From Chara braunii (Eukaryota > Streptophyta > Charophyceae > Charales > Characeae): 64,000 bases of DNA. Position numbers and translations under genes: made by a program. The stretch lies in assembly GCA_003427395.1 (NCBI GenBank), contig BFEA01000066.1:1073240-1137239 (forward strand). Reading direction: 5' to 3'. This document shows, in pieces, positions 42,010 to 52,930 of the stretch. The notes beneath the pieces were generated by a model. That model was not told the origin of the DNA. It searched no databases and saw nothing but the letters and a program-made list of their open reading frames with translations. The stretch's first letter is position 1; the number at the start of each line of letters is the position of its first letter.

Positions 42010-42022
42010 ATTGAGGAGGGAA
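42010..42022 (+). other. E3 polypurine tract
   Basis: attgaggagggaa immediately precedes the 3' LTR. The E2 equivalent is TAAGGAGGAGGGAA; the PPT primes plus-strand DNA synthesis. Confidence 0.75.
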
Positions 42023-42951
42023 TTCGAGGCGTAGGCCTTGGTAAGCCCCATTGGGCCCCTATTTGCAACAGGTCGGCCGCCCTAAGCGAAGGCAGGTCCG
42101 ACAGACAACAAGAGGCCTATTTTTTTTACTACTTCGCAACTGGGGAAAATTCAGGCAGTTGCGCAGTGCCAGTTGGTCGAAGGCGCCCAGGCCTTGGCCT
42201 CCTTTACCTAATGTATCTAAGTTAGGCCCTAGGTGAGATACGCAGCATAGGCCCAACTCAGACAGCAAGCAGTTGGGCACGGGTAACTGTCGGTGGCCCT
42301 GGGCCTGATTCGTTTGGTCTGAGGCTCAGCCTCATTGGGCCTATCGAAGCTTTTGGGTAGGGACCCAGCACAGCTAGGCTGCATGCAAGCGGGCTGGCCA
42401 CTTCCATTTAGGAAATGGCCAGCCTACGCATTGGACATTCAGGCACTAGCTGCTTTGTGCGCAAGCGCTGCTGCGCTATCACTTGCCAGGCTCACGCGCT
42501 CACGGGCGTGCTGGAAGGAGCAGGCAGCCATAGCCGAGTTGCACTGTTGTATGTTGGATGGGGCGCGTTGGGTGCAAGTGGCATCTGTGAGTTGGGGAAC
42601 GAGGTTGTGAGTGATACGAGAGACATACATGGTGCTTGACGCATGCGGCATTGGCCGAGGTCTGCTCGTACTTGGGAAGTTGTTGACGTCATCAGCGACA
42701 TTGTAGTCTAGGCTAGATAGGATCTGCCATTCATAGTCCAGGGGCCGAGCGCCAGATAGGATATCAACATTGGTTCTTCGATTGATGATGATGAGACTAT
42801 TCCAGCATTGTCAATTATGAGCTTTTGGTGTGCTCTTATTTGGTGAAACTCGTGATGCAATTCTGCTTTTGGTTCGAGGTCACGACTATCTGGTCTCATG
42901 TGTATGATGCTATTTGATTGCTGAAGTTCACTATTGCTCATCTTCCTTGCA
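42023..42951 (+). repeat. E3 3' LTR
   Basis: 929 bp, begins TTCGAGGC (the usual TG changed to TT), ends CTTGCA. TGACGTCA at 42684-42691. Several small differences from the 5' LTR. Confidence 0.9.
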
Positions 42952-43252
42952 TTTATTTGAATTTAAAATTTTATTTAATGGGCTAAATACAAATTTAAAT
43001 TGTTAATATTTAATGAATGGGTTTAATATCAATGTAATTTAAGGGATTTTAATAAATTTGAAACGAATTTAAAGCGTCAGTAATTAATTTCAACAAATTT
43101 TATTAAATGAATTAAATTATACTAAAACTGATTTGATTGAAGTTAACTTATTTTAGTGTAAATTAACGGATTCAGATTGGATTTTAAGTTAAGTAATTGC
43201 CGAGAAATTTGAAAATGCAATTCCAAAAAAGGAGTTGTCAAAAAAAAAAAGA
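42952..43252. other. AT-rich spacer between E3 and E4
   Basis: TTTAAATT/ATTTAA-rich DNA, no gene. Confidence 0.75.
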
Positions 43253-44463
43253 TGCAAGGAAAATGAGAGATAGCAAGATGACAGAATCCAGATAGCACAA
43301 TCATATTGAAAGCAAGAAAGTCCCACAGTGTCCAGATGAGCAGCATTGCACCAATATTACACCGACGGAGAATCGAAACACTGAAACCGAATGTCAATGA
43401 GAGCTTACTCTCGTGCCCACCAACATACGTATCCAGGCCCTCTCCCTCCCTACTTGGCGCTCAGCGCCCAGGCTACTCCCTACACAACTACTTCCTGCCT
43501 ACGAATTGACAATGCAACTGTTGACGTCATCAGCCACCGAAGTACTTGAAAATGCAGACCATCGCCAACACCAGGTATGAGCCCTCACATCATCATCCTC
43601 ATCTCTTTCACTCTCTCTCTATCCTTGTCTTCCTCCCACGTCGTCTCCCTTATGCATGAAGACCACCACCACCTCCACTGGTTGTCCAAGCTAAGCCCTG
43701 GCTATGTAGGGTTGGCTATGGCGCTGCCCTCAGCAGCGCCCTGCCTTCTTCCATCGCCCGTGCGCACTGCCTGGCAACTAGCGCTAGTGCACAGCGCACA
43801 GCCCGCGAGCACACGCTCAAGCAGCACTGCCGCATGCACTGCCTAGTGCCCGAATGCCTCCACCAGTGGTGAGCTCTTTCCTTTATGGAAAGTGCTCGCC
43901 CAGTCTGCTCCGTGGCTGGGCCTCGTGTATTTCCGGTAGCTTCCAATCGGGCCGGAGTGTCTGCGCCCAGGCCCATTCAGACAGTGGCCTGGGACCGAAT
44001 TGGTTGAGCCTGCCCAACCACCCAGGAGTAAACGTGAGGTTCTCCCTGCTTCGCCTGTGCTGCTGGAAGAGCCCTGAAGGCTAAGGAATCATTTATGATT
44101 CTCACTAGTATGGAGGACGTAACCAACTGGCACATGACAACTGTCTGGTGCCCACCAACCTTTACCAAATTTGACGAACTCATGCCATATTGAAATTTAG
44201 GGGCCCGCCTTCACTTAGGGCGGGCTCATGCTTGCTGAAAGGGCCTTACAGGGGCATGCCAAGGAGCCAACTCGTAACAAGGCCTTGTCCAAGATCCATG
44301 TCCACATGGGGTTTACAATAGGCTCTTCTTGGGCCCCTCAACCTGGTCTCATAGGCGGGGATGATAGGCCTATAAACAAGCATTGGCACATATTTGCAGG
44401 CTCGCCTTCACTTAAGGCGGGCACGGCATCTTTCAGACACTGCCGATGATCTAAATCCTCGCA
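43253..44463 (-). repeat. E4 3' LTR
   Basis: 1211 bp, TGCAAGG ... CCTCGCA on the plus strand, like E2, but with a longer, different middle. Contains TGACGTCA at 43522-43529, the hairpin word gcccgccttcacttagggcgggc near 44203-44225, and a variant at ~44401-44422. Confidence 0.9.
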
Positions 44464-47400
44464 TACCTCCCCTCTTAGATTCGAAAGTTCCGTGAGAAAG
44501 CCTTTGGTTCATTCCATTTGTTACTCAGTTCAAAGTTGTTAGCTTGTTGAGATTCTCTGATGGAATTTAAAGCCTTCTCCGTGGTTTGAACTTTGGAATA
44601 TACAGCATCACAACTTCAGAGGAATCAAAGCTTGGCGTTGATGTCTTCAACTATGGTTGGGGGCAGCATACACCTTCTTCAGGCAGGTACTCAGAGTCAG
44701 GGACAGTTGTAAGACAGGGATGGTAAGATAGATGATTGGGTTATTAATGATCTGGACATCACAGGAAAGAGGACGAATCGTTTGGCGACTCAATCTATGC
44801 AGGTCATTTTCCTGCCGTTTGCAATCCACCCTGTGAAACAACTGCTAGGACACCCAAATAATCTGAATATAATATTATCAGAGATGTTAGTCTACCTTCC
44901 AAGTGCAGATTACGACACTCAGATTCATTCTCCTATACGAAGTGTGGACGGTGGACTGTTATGATCTCATATGCAAATCGAAAACCTAGTGTTGTTCGCT
45001 TGTCAGCTCCCTATTCACTCACAGGCTTAGCTGTTAATCGGTTTTCTATTATGAAAGAGTCTGTCGTTGGTCTATGTTTCAGACTCAACTTTCCACTTGC
45101 TTGTCTTCGGGATGATTTCCTGAAGACCCTTTGCAGTTGAGTATATATTTGTCCATTCATTCTCTTCCACCTTCGTTAGAGAGAGGATCATCTCTAGTAC
45201 TTACGATTTTCAGGCGGTCTAGCAATACGTTTACACGTGTCCATAAATGACTACCTCCTCACAATCTAAGGGATATCGACTAAGCGGTCATACTTTCAGA
45301 ACAAGTCTTGTATGTAACCATTCGGTTCTTGTCTCCTATCTGTTTCCAGATAATTTGCGATGCAAAGACGAGACCAATCAAGAAAGGATTTTGACTATCA
45401 TAGCCGATATCCGAAATCGCTAGTGTAGGGTTGCTGAAAATCCCTCGTTCCTGACATATGCTGCCACATCATGTTATCTTTCTAAAAACAAGTTATTCTC
45501 AATTATTTATTATAGGATACTCCTATAAATTCATGTTATTAATTTTTATATTCTTTTATTTTTTTGGATCTTTGATCTCTACGTCCCCGTTTCTTTCTTT
45601 TATCAATTAATCTAATTGAAGATTTGTAGGAAGACGCATATGGCCTTATTCAGTAGGAGGAATTGTTCCGATCTCTTGAACAGCCTCTCTGGTTTCAACT
45701 CCTGACGGTAAGTAAGAAGGTTTGAATTCTCTGTGACACTTATTTTTTTACTCTACAGAGGTTTGGAGGGTCTGCCCCTCCAAGGATTAAAGACTTAGTC
45801 TATTTCCCACCGTGCTTGCCTCTGTCCTACTAGGAACATTGCAACCCTGAAGTGGTACATAACACGAAGGTTATGACTTTTCGACAGCTAGCATGTTGTC
45901 TTTAGCTGCCTCCCCCCATAGGAGGAAGCACCAGCTACATCTGTTATGTAGTCTTGACACACTAATGCTTTCATATTGGCTAAGCTAGATACTACAGGTC
46001 GCCTTAGCCGCTGCGCACGGTCCCCATGTGCAGACTTATCATACAATTGCGACTAGTGTAGTCTTAGGTAGAACAATGTTTGCGAGCCCCACGGTCACCT
46101 ACATTGTTGTCTACCAGTTCCTTGGAACATTTCACTTGGTCACCCAGGCAGCTAGCAGGTCTCACAATCTAGCTCCTCTAAGGACTCAGACACACCTCAT
46201 GAACAAAGCTTCATGTGGTCCAGAGGTGCCTGCGGGGTGACTAAGGAGTCAGTAACCTTGGCCGTCTTTTGAGATGGTAAGGGATTCCACCACCTCAACA
46301 AGAGCAAAAGCAGCTACTACTTCTACAGGCCGGATGTGCTTCCCAAGGAAGTGCTCGCAGTGCTTCCCTAGGTTGAAGGTGCCTTACCCCTCTTTGGGCT
46401 GCATTCCCGTGGTGACCAACTGAACTGGACCCCTCGCCTTGGTTTGACCATTCATGCCATACACTTTGTTGGTGCCCCTTTCAAGCCGGTCTACCCGCAC
46501 ATCCCAGACCCTCTCTCATCCTTATAGACAGAGTAGGACCTTTCCCTTTACTCCTAGACCGGTTGCCCTTCCACATACCAGTCGCCTCAACCTAACTACA
46601 AACGGCCAACACTCCTCCCTTTGGTTTCATGGCCGCCTGCTCACTCTGTTTGTACCCCAAGATCGTCCCTCCGTCGATCCCGGGCTCGCTTCTTCTTCCT
46701 CCTATCATCCAAGCCCTCACACACGTTACTTAGCTCGGCCTCACAGTCCAAGCCTTTTAGAAGAAGACGAATCGTTTGTAGCCTAATTGGAATCACTTCC
46801 TACTCCTAGTAGGTAAGTATCTAGTGTGAGTAGCGAAGTGAAGAGGGATGTAGCACAACGACCTCTGCAACACAACTAGTTTTCTCTGTCATGTCGGACA
46901 ACTTATGAGTTGCAAGTTGTCTCATCTCTTCCCCTGACAACAGAAGCTGATCAAGAGACCTGGCCTGGCCCAAGAAACAAGATCACGGTTGTGTCCATCG
47001 CCCTGTGCCTACCCATCCAACTACCTTGCTGCAGCAACGTTTTCTCCCTTCTCTAGACGCGTCTCTGGCTGTGGACCAACCACTTGTGCCTGGAACAAGT
47101 TGCCTAACCTGCTGCATAAGCCGCTGGCCCGGCTGCCGCACTGTAGTTGCAGCAGTTGATATGGGGACAGATGAAGCGGATACTGAGTCTGCCACCACTA
47201 TCTACTGATGAACCTCCTGCTGGAAATACGTCATACTAAGGTACTGAGAGACCGCTCATAGGAAGCAATGACACGGACACACCGGCCACCGCTGGTGGAA
47301 ACTATAACCGGTTGCCCAGGCCCCACCGTAGGCTTGAGGCCTCTCTGCGCAACCATAATCTAATTATGACCGGCTATCAATGCGACTAGCATTCCCGAAG

Positions 47401-48831
47401 ACATGGCCTGTACTTCGGCCACACTGACTGGACCGAAGTGTCCGCTTATTAGGAGCTTCCACATCCAAAGCTTCCTACCTTTTGCGAGACCCAACTCTCC
47501 TCAGCTGCTCTCCGCTGTCTCCTTTCCTCGCTTGGTCTTTGACACCAAGCAAGTGGTCAGCCGACAAAGTGCCTGTCCACAAGAAATCCTCCCCTCATCC
47601 TAGTCTATGTCTCAACCTCGTTGTCATCTTCACCCCAAAGCTACACGCGGCATGCAATTTGAACTAGTGTCCTCGCTGGGACCTACCGCAGCGTGGCACC
47701 CAACCGCTTAATGAATAAGATTTCAATATACGGTCCAGATTTATCAGGAAGCAGTCAAGCGGTAACAGCAGATAGTTTCAGACCCCTACAAACAATTCTA
47801 CTTCTACTTTTGACTAGTCTGAAACAGATGTTTGCAGCAAAAACAAACAACTACTCTATCTGCAACAGTCCATTAGCTATTAGCAGTCCGTCACAGCTAA
47901 CTAATCAAAAATAAAAATAAAACCGTTTGTTTAAATGCATGCTGAATGGAAATATTACAATATTGAACAATCGAGCAGTTACTGGAATCTTCCCTCCCCC
48001 TGTATCCCTCTTGAGTAGTCACTTTGTGTCGACGTCCTGTAGCTCTAGTTTAGACGGCGTGTCTAAAGGTGTGCAATCCAGCCCACCCCTGTGCCCCAAG
48101 TCTATGCTAAGCCTGCCAGCCCTGCATCTTCTTTATCCTCGCTTGCAAAGAGCCTTACTTCCGATTGATCTGGCTGATCACAGCCAGGATCCAACAGGAA
48201 CCCGCCAGAAATATTTATAGACGGTCTGGTGAGCGTCTCTTATAGGGCTGGCATGCCCAGCATGACCTCTATAACGCAGCTAGCGGAACCAAGGACTTGC
48301 GACAAAGCATGCGTGTACTAGTGGGTTGGCATGGTGACTGTGACCCGAGTGCTTCGTCCAGGGCCCTTCAGAGGCTTCGCCCATCTCCCACCAGCTTGCT
48401 GCCCAGGAAGAATGTCGACTCTCAAGGTTGAGCGCTCGCGACACCTCACATCAAGAGGACTCTCAAGACAAGACTCACTTCCTCACGGTAAGAAGCAACG
48501 AAGAGGGTAGACAAGGTAAGGAGCAACGTACCTCATAGTGCTGCCCCCAACCACATATTTCTCACCAGTAACCTGACGTGCATTTATGATGACCAGTCGA
48601 TGCCTCGGCACAACCCACAATGCAATGCAGTTCCACCTCGGCTTAAATTGCCACGCCAACAAGCTCTCATCATCCAGCGTGCACCCGTATGTCACCACAT
48701 AGCCTTCCAGGTGCACCCTCTCAACTCAGGGTCGCCTATACTCCAACGCACAAGCATTATCACTGCCCCGCCATTTCCCAACGAAGCACCAAACAGCTAT
48801 TGCGAAAGAACCAGCGGAGTGGTTCGGACCA
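44464..48831 (-). pseudogene. E4 internal region, decayed gag-pol
   Basis: No frame longer than ~110 codons. Homology to E2 at the base level: 44645-44670 (integrase tail), 46165-46345 (E2 28740-28920: ctagctcctctaaggactcagacacac, gagatggtaaggg, ccaccacctcaac), and 47690-48831 (leader). The stretch 44700-46150 is not recognisably related to any domain here. Pol has been almost entirely lost or replaced. Confidence 0.7.
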
Positions 48832-48843
48832 GCTCCGATACCA
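48832..48843 (-). other. E4 primer-binding site
   Basis: Complement TGGTATCGGAGC, 3 nt from the LTR, identical to E2 and E3. Confidence 0.88.
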
Positions 48844-48846
48844 AAT

Positions 48847-50058
48847 TGCAAGGAAAATGAGAGATAGCAAGATGGCAGAATCCAAATAGAACAATCACAT
48901 TGAAAGCAAGAAAGTCCCACAGTGTCCAGATGAGCAGCATTGCACCAATATTACACCAATGGAGAATCGAAACACTGAAACCGAATGTCAATGAGAGCTT
49001 ACTCTCGTCCCCACCAACATACGTATCCAGGCCCTCTCTCTCCCTACTTGGCGCTCAGCGCCCAGGCTACTCCCTACACAGCTACTTCCTGCCTACGAAT
49101 TGACAATGCAACTGTTGACGTCATCAGCCACCGAAGTACTTGAAGATGCAGACCATCGCCAATACCAGGTATGAGCCCTCACATCATCATCCTCATCTCT
49201 TTCACTCTCTCCCTATCCTTGTCTTCCTCCCACGTCTTCTCCCTTATGCACGAAGACCACCACCACCTCCACTGGCTGTCCAAGCCAAGCCCTGGCTATG
49301 TAGGGCTGGCTATGGCGCTGCTGAGGGCAGCGCCCTCCCTTCTTCCAGTGCGGGTGCGCACTGCCTGGCAACTAGCGCTAGTGCACAGTGCACAGCCCGC
49401 AAGCACACGCTCAAGCAGCACTGCCGCATGCACTGCCTAGTGCCCGAATGCCTCCACCAGTGGCAAGCTTTCCTTTATGGAAAGTGCTCGCCCAGTCTGC
49501 TCCCTGGCTAGGCCTCGTGTATTTCCGGTAGGTTCCAATCGGGCCAGAGTGTCTGCGCCCAGGCCCATTCAGACAATGGCCTGGGACCGAATTGGTTGAG
49601 CAACCGAATTGGTTGAGCCTGCCCAACCAATAGGAGTAAACGTGAGGTTCTCCTTGCTTCGCCTGTGCCGCTAGAAGAGCCTACAAGGCTCAGGAATCAT
49701 TTCTGATTCTCACGAGTATGGAGGACGTAACCAACTGGCGCATGGCAACTGTCTGGCGCCCACCAACCTTTACCAAAATTGACGAACTCGGGCCATATTG
49801 AAATTCAGGGGCCCGCCTTCTCTTAGGGCGGGCTCATGCTTGCTGAAAGGGCCCTACAGAGGCATGCGAAGGAGCCAACTCGTAACAAGGCCTTGTCGAA
49901 GATCCATGCCCACATGGGGTTTACAATAGGCTCTGCTTGGGCCCCTCAACCTGGTCTCATAGGCCTATAAACAACCATTGTCACATATTTGCAGGCCCGC
50001 CTTCACTTAGGGCGGGCACGGCATCATTCAAACACTGTCGAGGATCTAAATCCTCGCA
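48847..50058 (-). repeat. E4 5' LTR
   Basis: 1212 bp, matching 43253-44463 with scattered substitutions and small indels. TGACGTCA at 49116-49123; hairpin words gcccgccttctcttagggcgggc (~49812) and gcccgccttcacttagggcgggc (~49997). Confidence 0.9.
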
Positions 50059-50277
50059 GGAGATTAATTGAATTAATGTTTGATAACAAGGTGAAGATGC
50101 GAAATTCTAATCTAATTTGAAATACGAAACGTTAATTATTTACTTTCAAAAAGGAAAATGTAAATTTTCAAAAGTAAAGAAGACTTTAAGAAGTTCAATT
50201 AATTTTAATGTTCAAAATGGGAGAAGTATTATGAACTTTTGTCGATCGATAGGGGTATCGTACGGAGGGGGGGGGAA
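50059..50277. other. AT-rich spacer ending in a G-run
   Basis: AT-rich DNA without a gene; the last ~15 bp before the gap are ggagggggggggaa. Confidence 0.7.
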
Positions 50278-50745
50278 NNNNNNNNNNNNNNNNNNNNNNN
50301 NNNNNNNNNNNNNNNNNNNNNNNNNNNNNNNNNNNNNNNNNNNNNNNNNNNNNNNNNNNNNNNNNNNNNNNNNNNNNNNNNNNNNNNNNNNNNNNNNNNN
50401 NNNNNNNNNNNNNNNNNNNNNNNNNNNNNNNNNNNNNNNNNNNNNNNNNNNNNNNNNNNNNNNNNNNNNNNNNNNNNNNNNNNNNNNNNNNNNNNNNNNN
50501 NNNNNNNNNNNNNNNNNNNNNNNNNNNNNNNNNNNNNNNNNNNNNNNNNNNNNNNNNNNNNNNNNNNNNNNNNNNNNNNNNNNNNNNNNNNNNNNNNNNN
50601 NNNNNNNNNNNNNNNNNNNNNNNNNNNNNNNNNNNNNNNNNNNNNNNNNNNNNNNNNNNNNNNNNNNNNNNNNNNNNNNNNNNNNNNNNNNNNNNNNNNN
50701 NNNNNNNNNNNNNNNNNNNNNNNNNNNNNNNNNNNNNNNNNNNNN
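50278..50745. other. assembly gap (468 Ns)
   Basis: Bounded on both sides by G-runs, so probably an unsequenced G-rich minisatellite. Open frames spanning it are meaningless. Confidence 0.99.
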
Positions 50746-50832
50746 GGGGGGGGATCGGGCAGGGGGGAATAGCGCGCGGGTGAAGAGAATAGCGCACAGG
50801 TGGGGGAATAGCGTGCGGGTGGGGGGGGGAAC
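50746..50832. repeat. G-rich minisatellite (gggggaatagcgcgcgggtg)
   Basis: About four imperfect ~22-bp units of G-run plus aatagcgc(g/a)c(g/a)ggtg. Potential G-quadruplex former; continues into the gap. Confidence 0.8.
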
Positions 50833-51796
50833 TAGCACGCAGTGTCGACCGGGAGAAGTAGTCTGTCGGCACGCCCATGCGCCGTGTCTGTCACCCACGG
50901 GAGGGCCGATCTGGGCTCCTATAACCTGCAAGAAAACAGTTGGTCCGCATCCACACAAATAGAGACTGGAACCGACCTTTGGACACCACAACGAGTCTCT
51001 CAGAGTCCGTATGGAAGAAATTAAAAAGATGTTTCCGTTTAGTCCAAAATAATGGGATTCACAACACTACTTCCAGCCCCAGAGGTAAATCCCGGCTTCA
51101 AATCAGGAAAATCAGTTTCGGTCCCGATCGATCTTACTAACAATCTAGGGTGGATTCTCCGCCCAATGGGTTGACGCCGGTAACGTGTTCACTGATTCCA
51201 GGGAATTGTGCTCGAACTCTCAGTGTCCGGGGTGGAATCGAGGGCCCATCGCGGCCACTCTTCACGGTCTAGCGTCACCATATGTCGTCCTTGCCGTCTG
51301 TTCTCCTTAGGAATTTGAACCCCAGCGATCAGGCTCTGCTCCCGGCCAACCGAGTCACCTTGTCCGTGTCTTAGACGAAATCATCTCTTCGGCTAGAGCT
51401 CGAGTGGCACAAGGACTAAGCCTGCCAGACCCCGTTGCCTTAGTCCCGGCCTGGTCCCGTGGCAATGCTCCGACCCGAAGTTCCGGTCCTCGTTGAAGCC
51501 CCAGTCTCACCCGAACTCCCGGTTCTTCCTGAAATTCTGGTCTCACTTGAAGTCCCAGACTGACCCGAGGTCGTTCCCTAAGCCCTTGCCTTGTCTGAGC
51601 CGAATCCGAAGGCCCGATCTGAGTCCCAATTTCTCGTTCAGCTCTAGTCTCGGGTTCCAATCGACCCAAGTCCCGTGGCCCTTGATCAATCTGAGTTTCA
51701 TGGCCCCAATCTACCCTGATCCCGTCCAGTTTCCGTATTTACGATTTGTCCATCAGCCCCCGAAGTCCTAGTCCACGTGCGAGGTCCCGATCCACG
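50833..51796. other. unassigned sequence, no gene seen
   Basis: Open frames of 60-105 codons lack recognisable motifs. 51480-51720 has loose tcccggtcttc / gagtcccag word repetition that grades into the 53-bp array. Confidence 0.5.
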
Positions 51797-52000
51797 TTCA
51801 AGCTTCAGTACCAAGGTCCCTGTTCACGCACGAAAGCCCCGATTCCATGCTCAAGCCTCAGTCCCAAAGTCCCTGTTCACGCACGAAAGCCCCGATCCCA
51901 TGCTCAAGCCTCAGTCCCAAGGTCCCTGTTCACGCACGGCAGCCCCGATCCCATGCTCAAGCCTCAGTCCCAAGGCCCCTGTCCCTCTCGAACACCCCGG
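51797..52000. repeat. 53-bp minisatellite, ~4 units
   Basis: The word caagc(c/t)tcagt(c)ccaa recurs at 51800, 51853, 51906 and 51959 (exact 53-bp spacing) with tccctgttcacgcacg between. Translating it gives a repeated peptide with no known function. Confidence 0.87.
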
Positions 52001-52059
52001 CCCCCTTCGACGGGTTGTGCGGACGCAAGTGGGCGCACATGATCGCTGGTGCGTGTATG

Positions 52060-52930
52060 TGCACTAGTGCGCCCAGTGCTTCTTCTGCCTGCCCTTGTAT
52101 GCGCGCGTTGGATTCACAGTCTCCCGATAGTGTGTGCGCGTTGGACTCGCAGTCTCTCGATAGTGTGTGTGTGCACGTTGAACTCGTAGTCGTCCGATAG
52201 TGTGTGCGCGTAGGCGGCTGAAGGCCCCGATCCCTATCGCAATGGGTGTGCGCGGTTCTCCCGACTCCGATCCCAACATTTCCCGCTCTGATCCTGACGT
52301 GCACTAGCTACGCGCGCGTGCGCGCGGGTCCTCCCTGCTCTGATCCTGGCGTGCACACGGCTCCTCCCTGCTCTTATCCTGACGTGTGCGGGCTGCGCGC
52401 ACGTGCGCGTGGCTCTTCCCTGCTCTGATCTTGACGTGCACGGGCTGCGCGAGCGTGCGCTTGACACTTCCCCTCTCCAATCCCGACGACGTGCGCGGGC
52501 TGCGCGGGCGTGCACGCGTGCGTGCGCTGCTGTGCGCCCACCCGATGACGTGCGCCGGCTGGGCGCGCGTGCGCACGACACTTCCTGGTCTGATCCTGAT
52601 GTGCGCGGGCTGCGCGCGCGTGCGTGCGCCTCCTCCCTGCTCTGATCCTGACGTGCGTGGGCTGCGCGACACTTCCCCTCTCCAATCCCGACGACGTGCG
52701 CGGGCTGTGCGGGCGTGCACTACTGTGCGCCCACCCGATAACGTGCGCCGGCTGCGCGCGCGTGCGCACGACACTTCCTAGTCTGATCCCGACGTGCGCA
52801 GGCTGCGCACGCGTGCGCGCGACACTTCCCCTCTCCAATCTCTACGACGTGCGCGGGCTGTGCGGGCGTGCGCGCGTGCGTGCACTACTGTGCGCCCACC
52901 CGATTCGATTGCGCGTGGTGACTGTTCGAT
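52060..52930. repeat. GC-rich alternating-purine/pyrimidine repeat array with higher-order units
   Basis: Short words tgcgcgggctgcgcg, gcgcgtgcgcg and ctgatcctgacgtgc recur throughout. A longer composite unit starting acacttcccctctccaatc begins near 52464, 52669 and 52822 (spacing about 205 and 153 bp). GTGCGCGC-type runs could adopt Z-DNA. Not protein coding despite arginine-rich open frames. Confidence 0.8.

Larger units (their letters stand above)
33509..42951 (+). mobile_element. E3: near full-length Ty3/gypsy retrotransposon, same family as E2
   Basis: LTRs 33509-34454 and 42023-42951; PBS 34458-34469; PPT gaggagggaa ending at 42022. Gag starts at 35711 and pol ends at 41986. Collinear with E2 throughout, except for ~685 bp of extra sequence in gag (about 35845-36528) and a short deletion in RT before YLDD. 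Flanks CTTA and TTTA differ by one base. Inactive: multiple stops and frameshifts. Confidence 0.92.
43253..50058 (-). mobile_element. E4: LTR retrotransposon with eroded, largely non-coding interior
   Basis: Two nearly equal LTRs (1211 and 1212 bp), PBS complement at 48832-48843 (TGGTATCGGAGC), and PPT complement at 44464-44477 (TAAGAGGGGAGGTA). The interior of ~4.4 kb contains only scattered similarity to E2/E3: a chromodomain-region scrap near 44640-44700 (atggttgggggcagcat), gag/protease scraps at 46160-47700, and the 5' leader from about 47690. No intact domain, so it must depend on another element. Flanks (AAGA and GGAG) do not form a target duplication. Confidence 0.85.

Noticed and set aside
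50117-50991. Long open frames across the first gap.
   Set aside because: They consist mostly of unknown residues and exist only because Ns do not encode stops.
51777-52200. Repeated-peptide open frames (KPQSQGPCSRTKAP-like) suggesting a repeat protein gene.
   Set aside because: They follow a 53-bp minisatellite, not a multiple of three, so the frame rotates; no start, splice or domain evidence.
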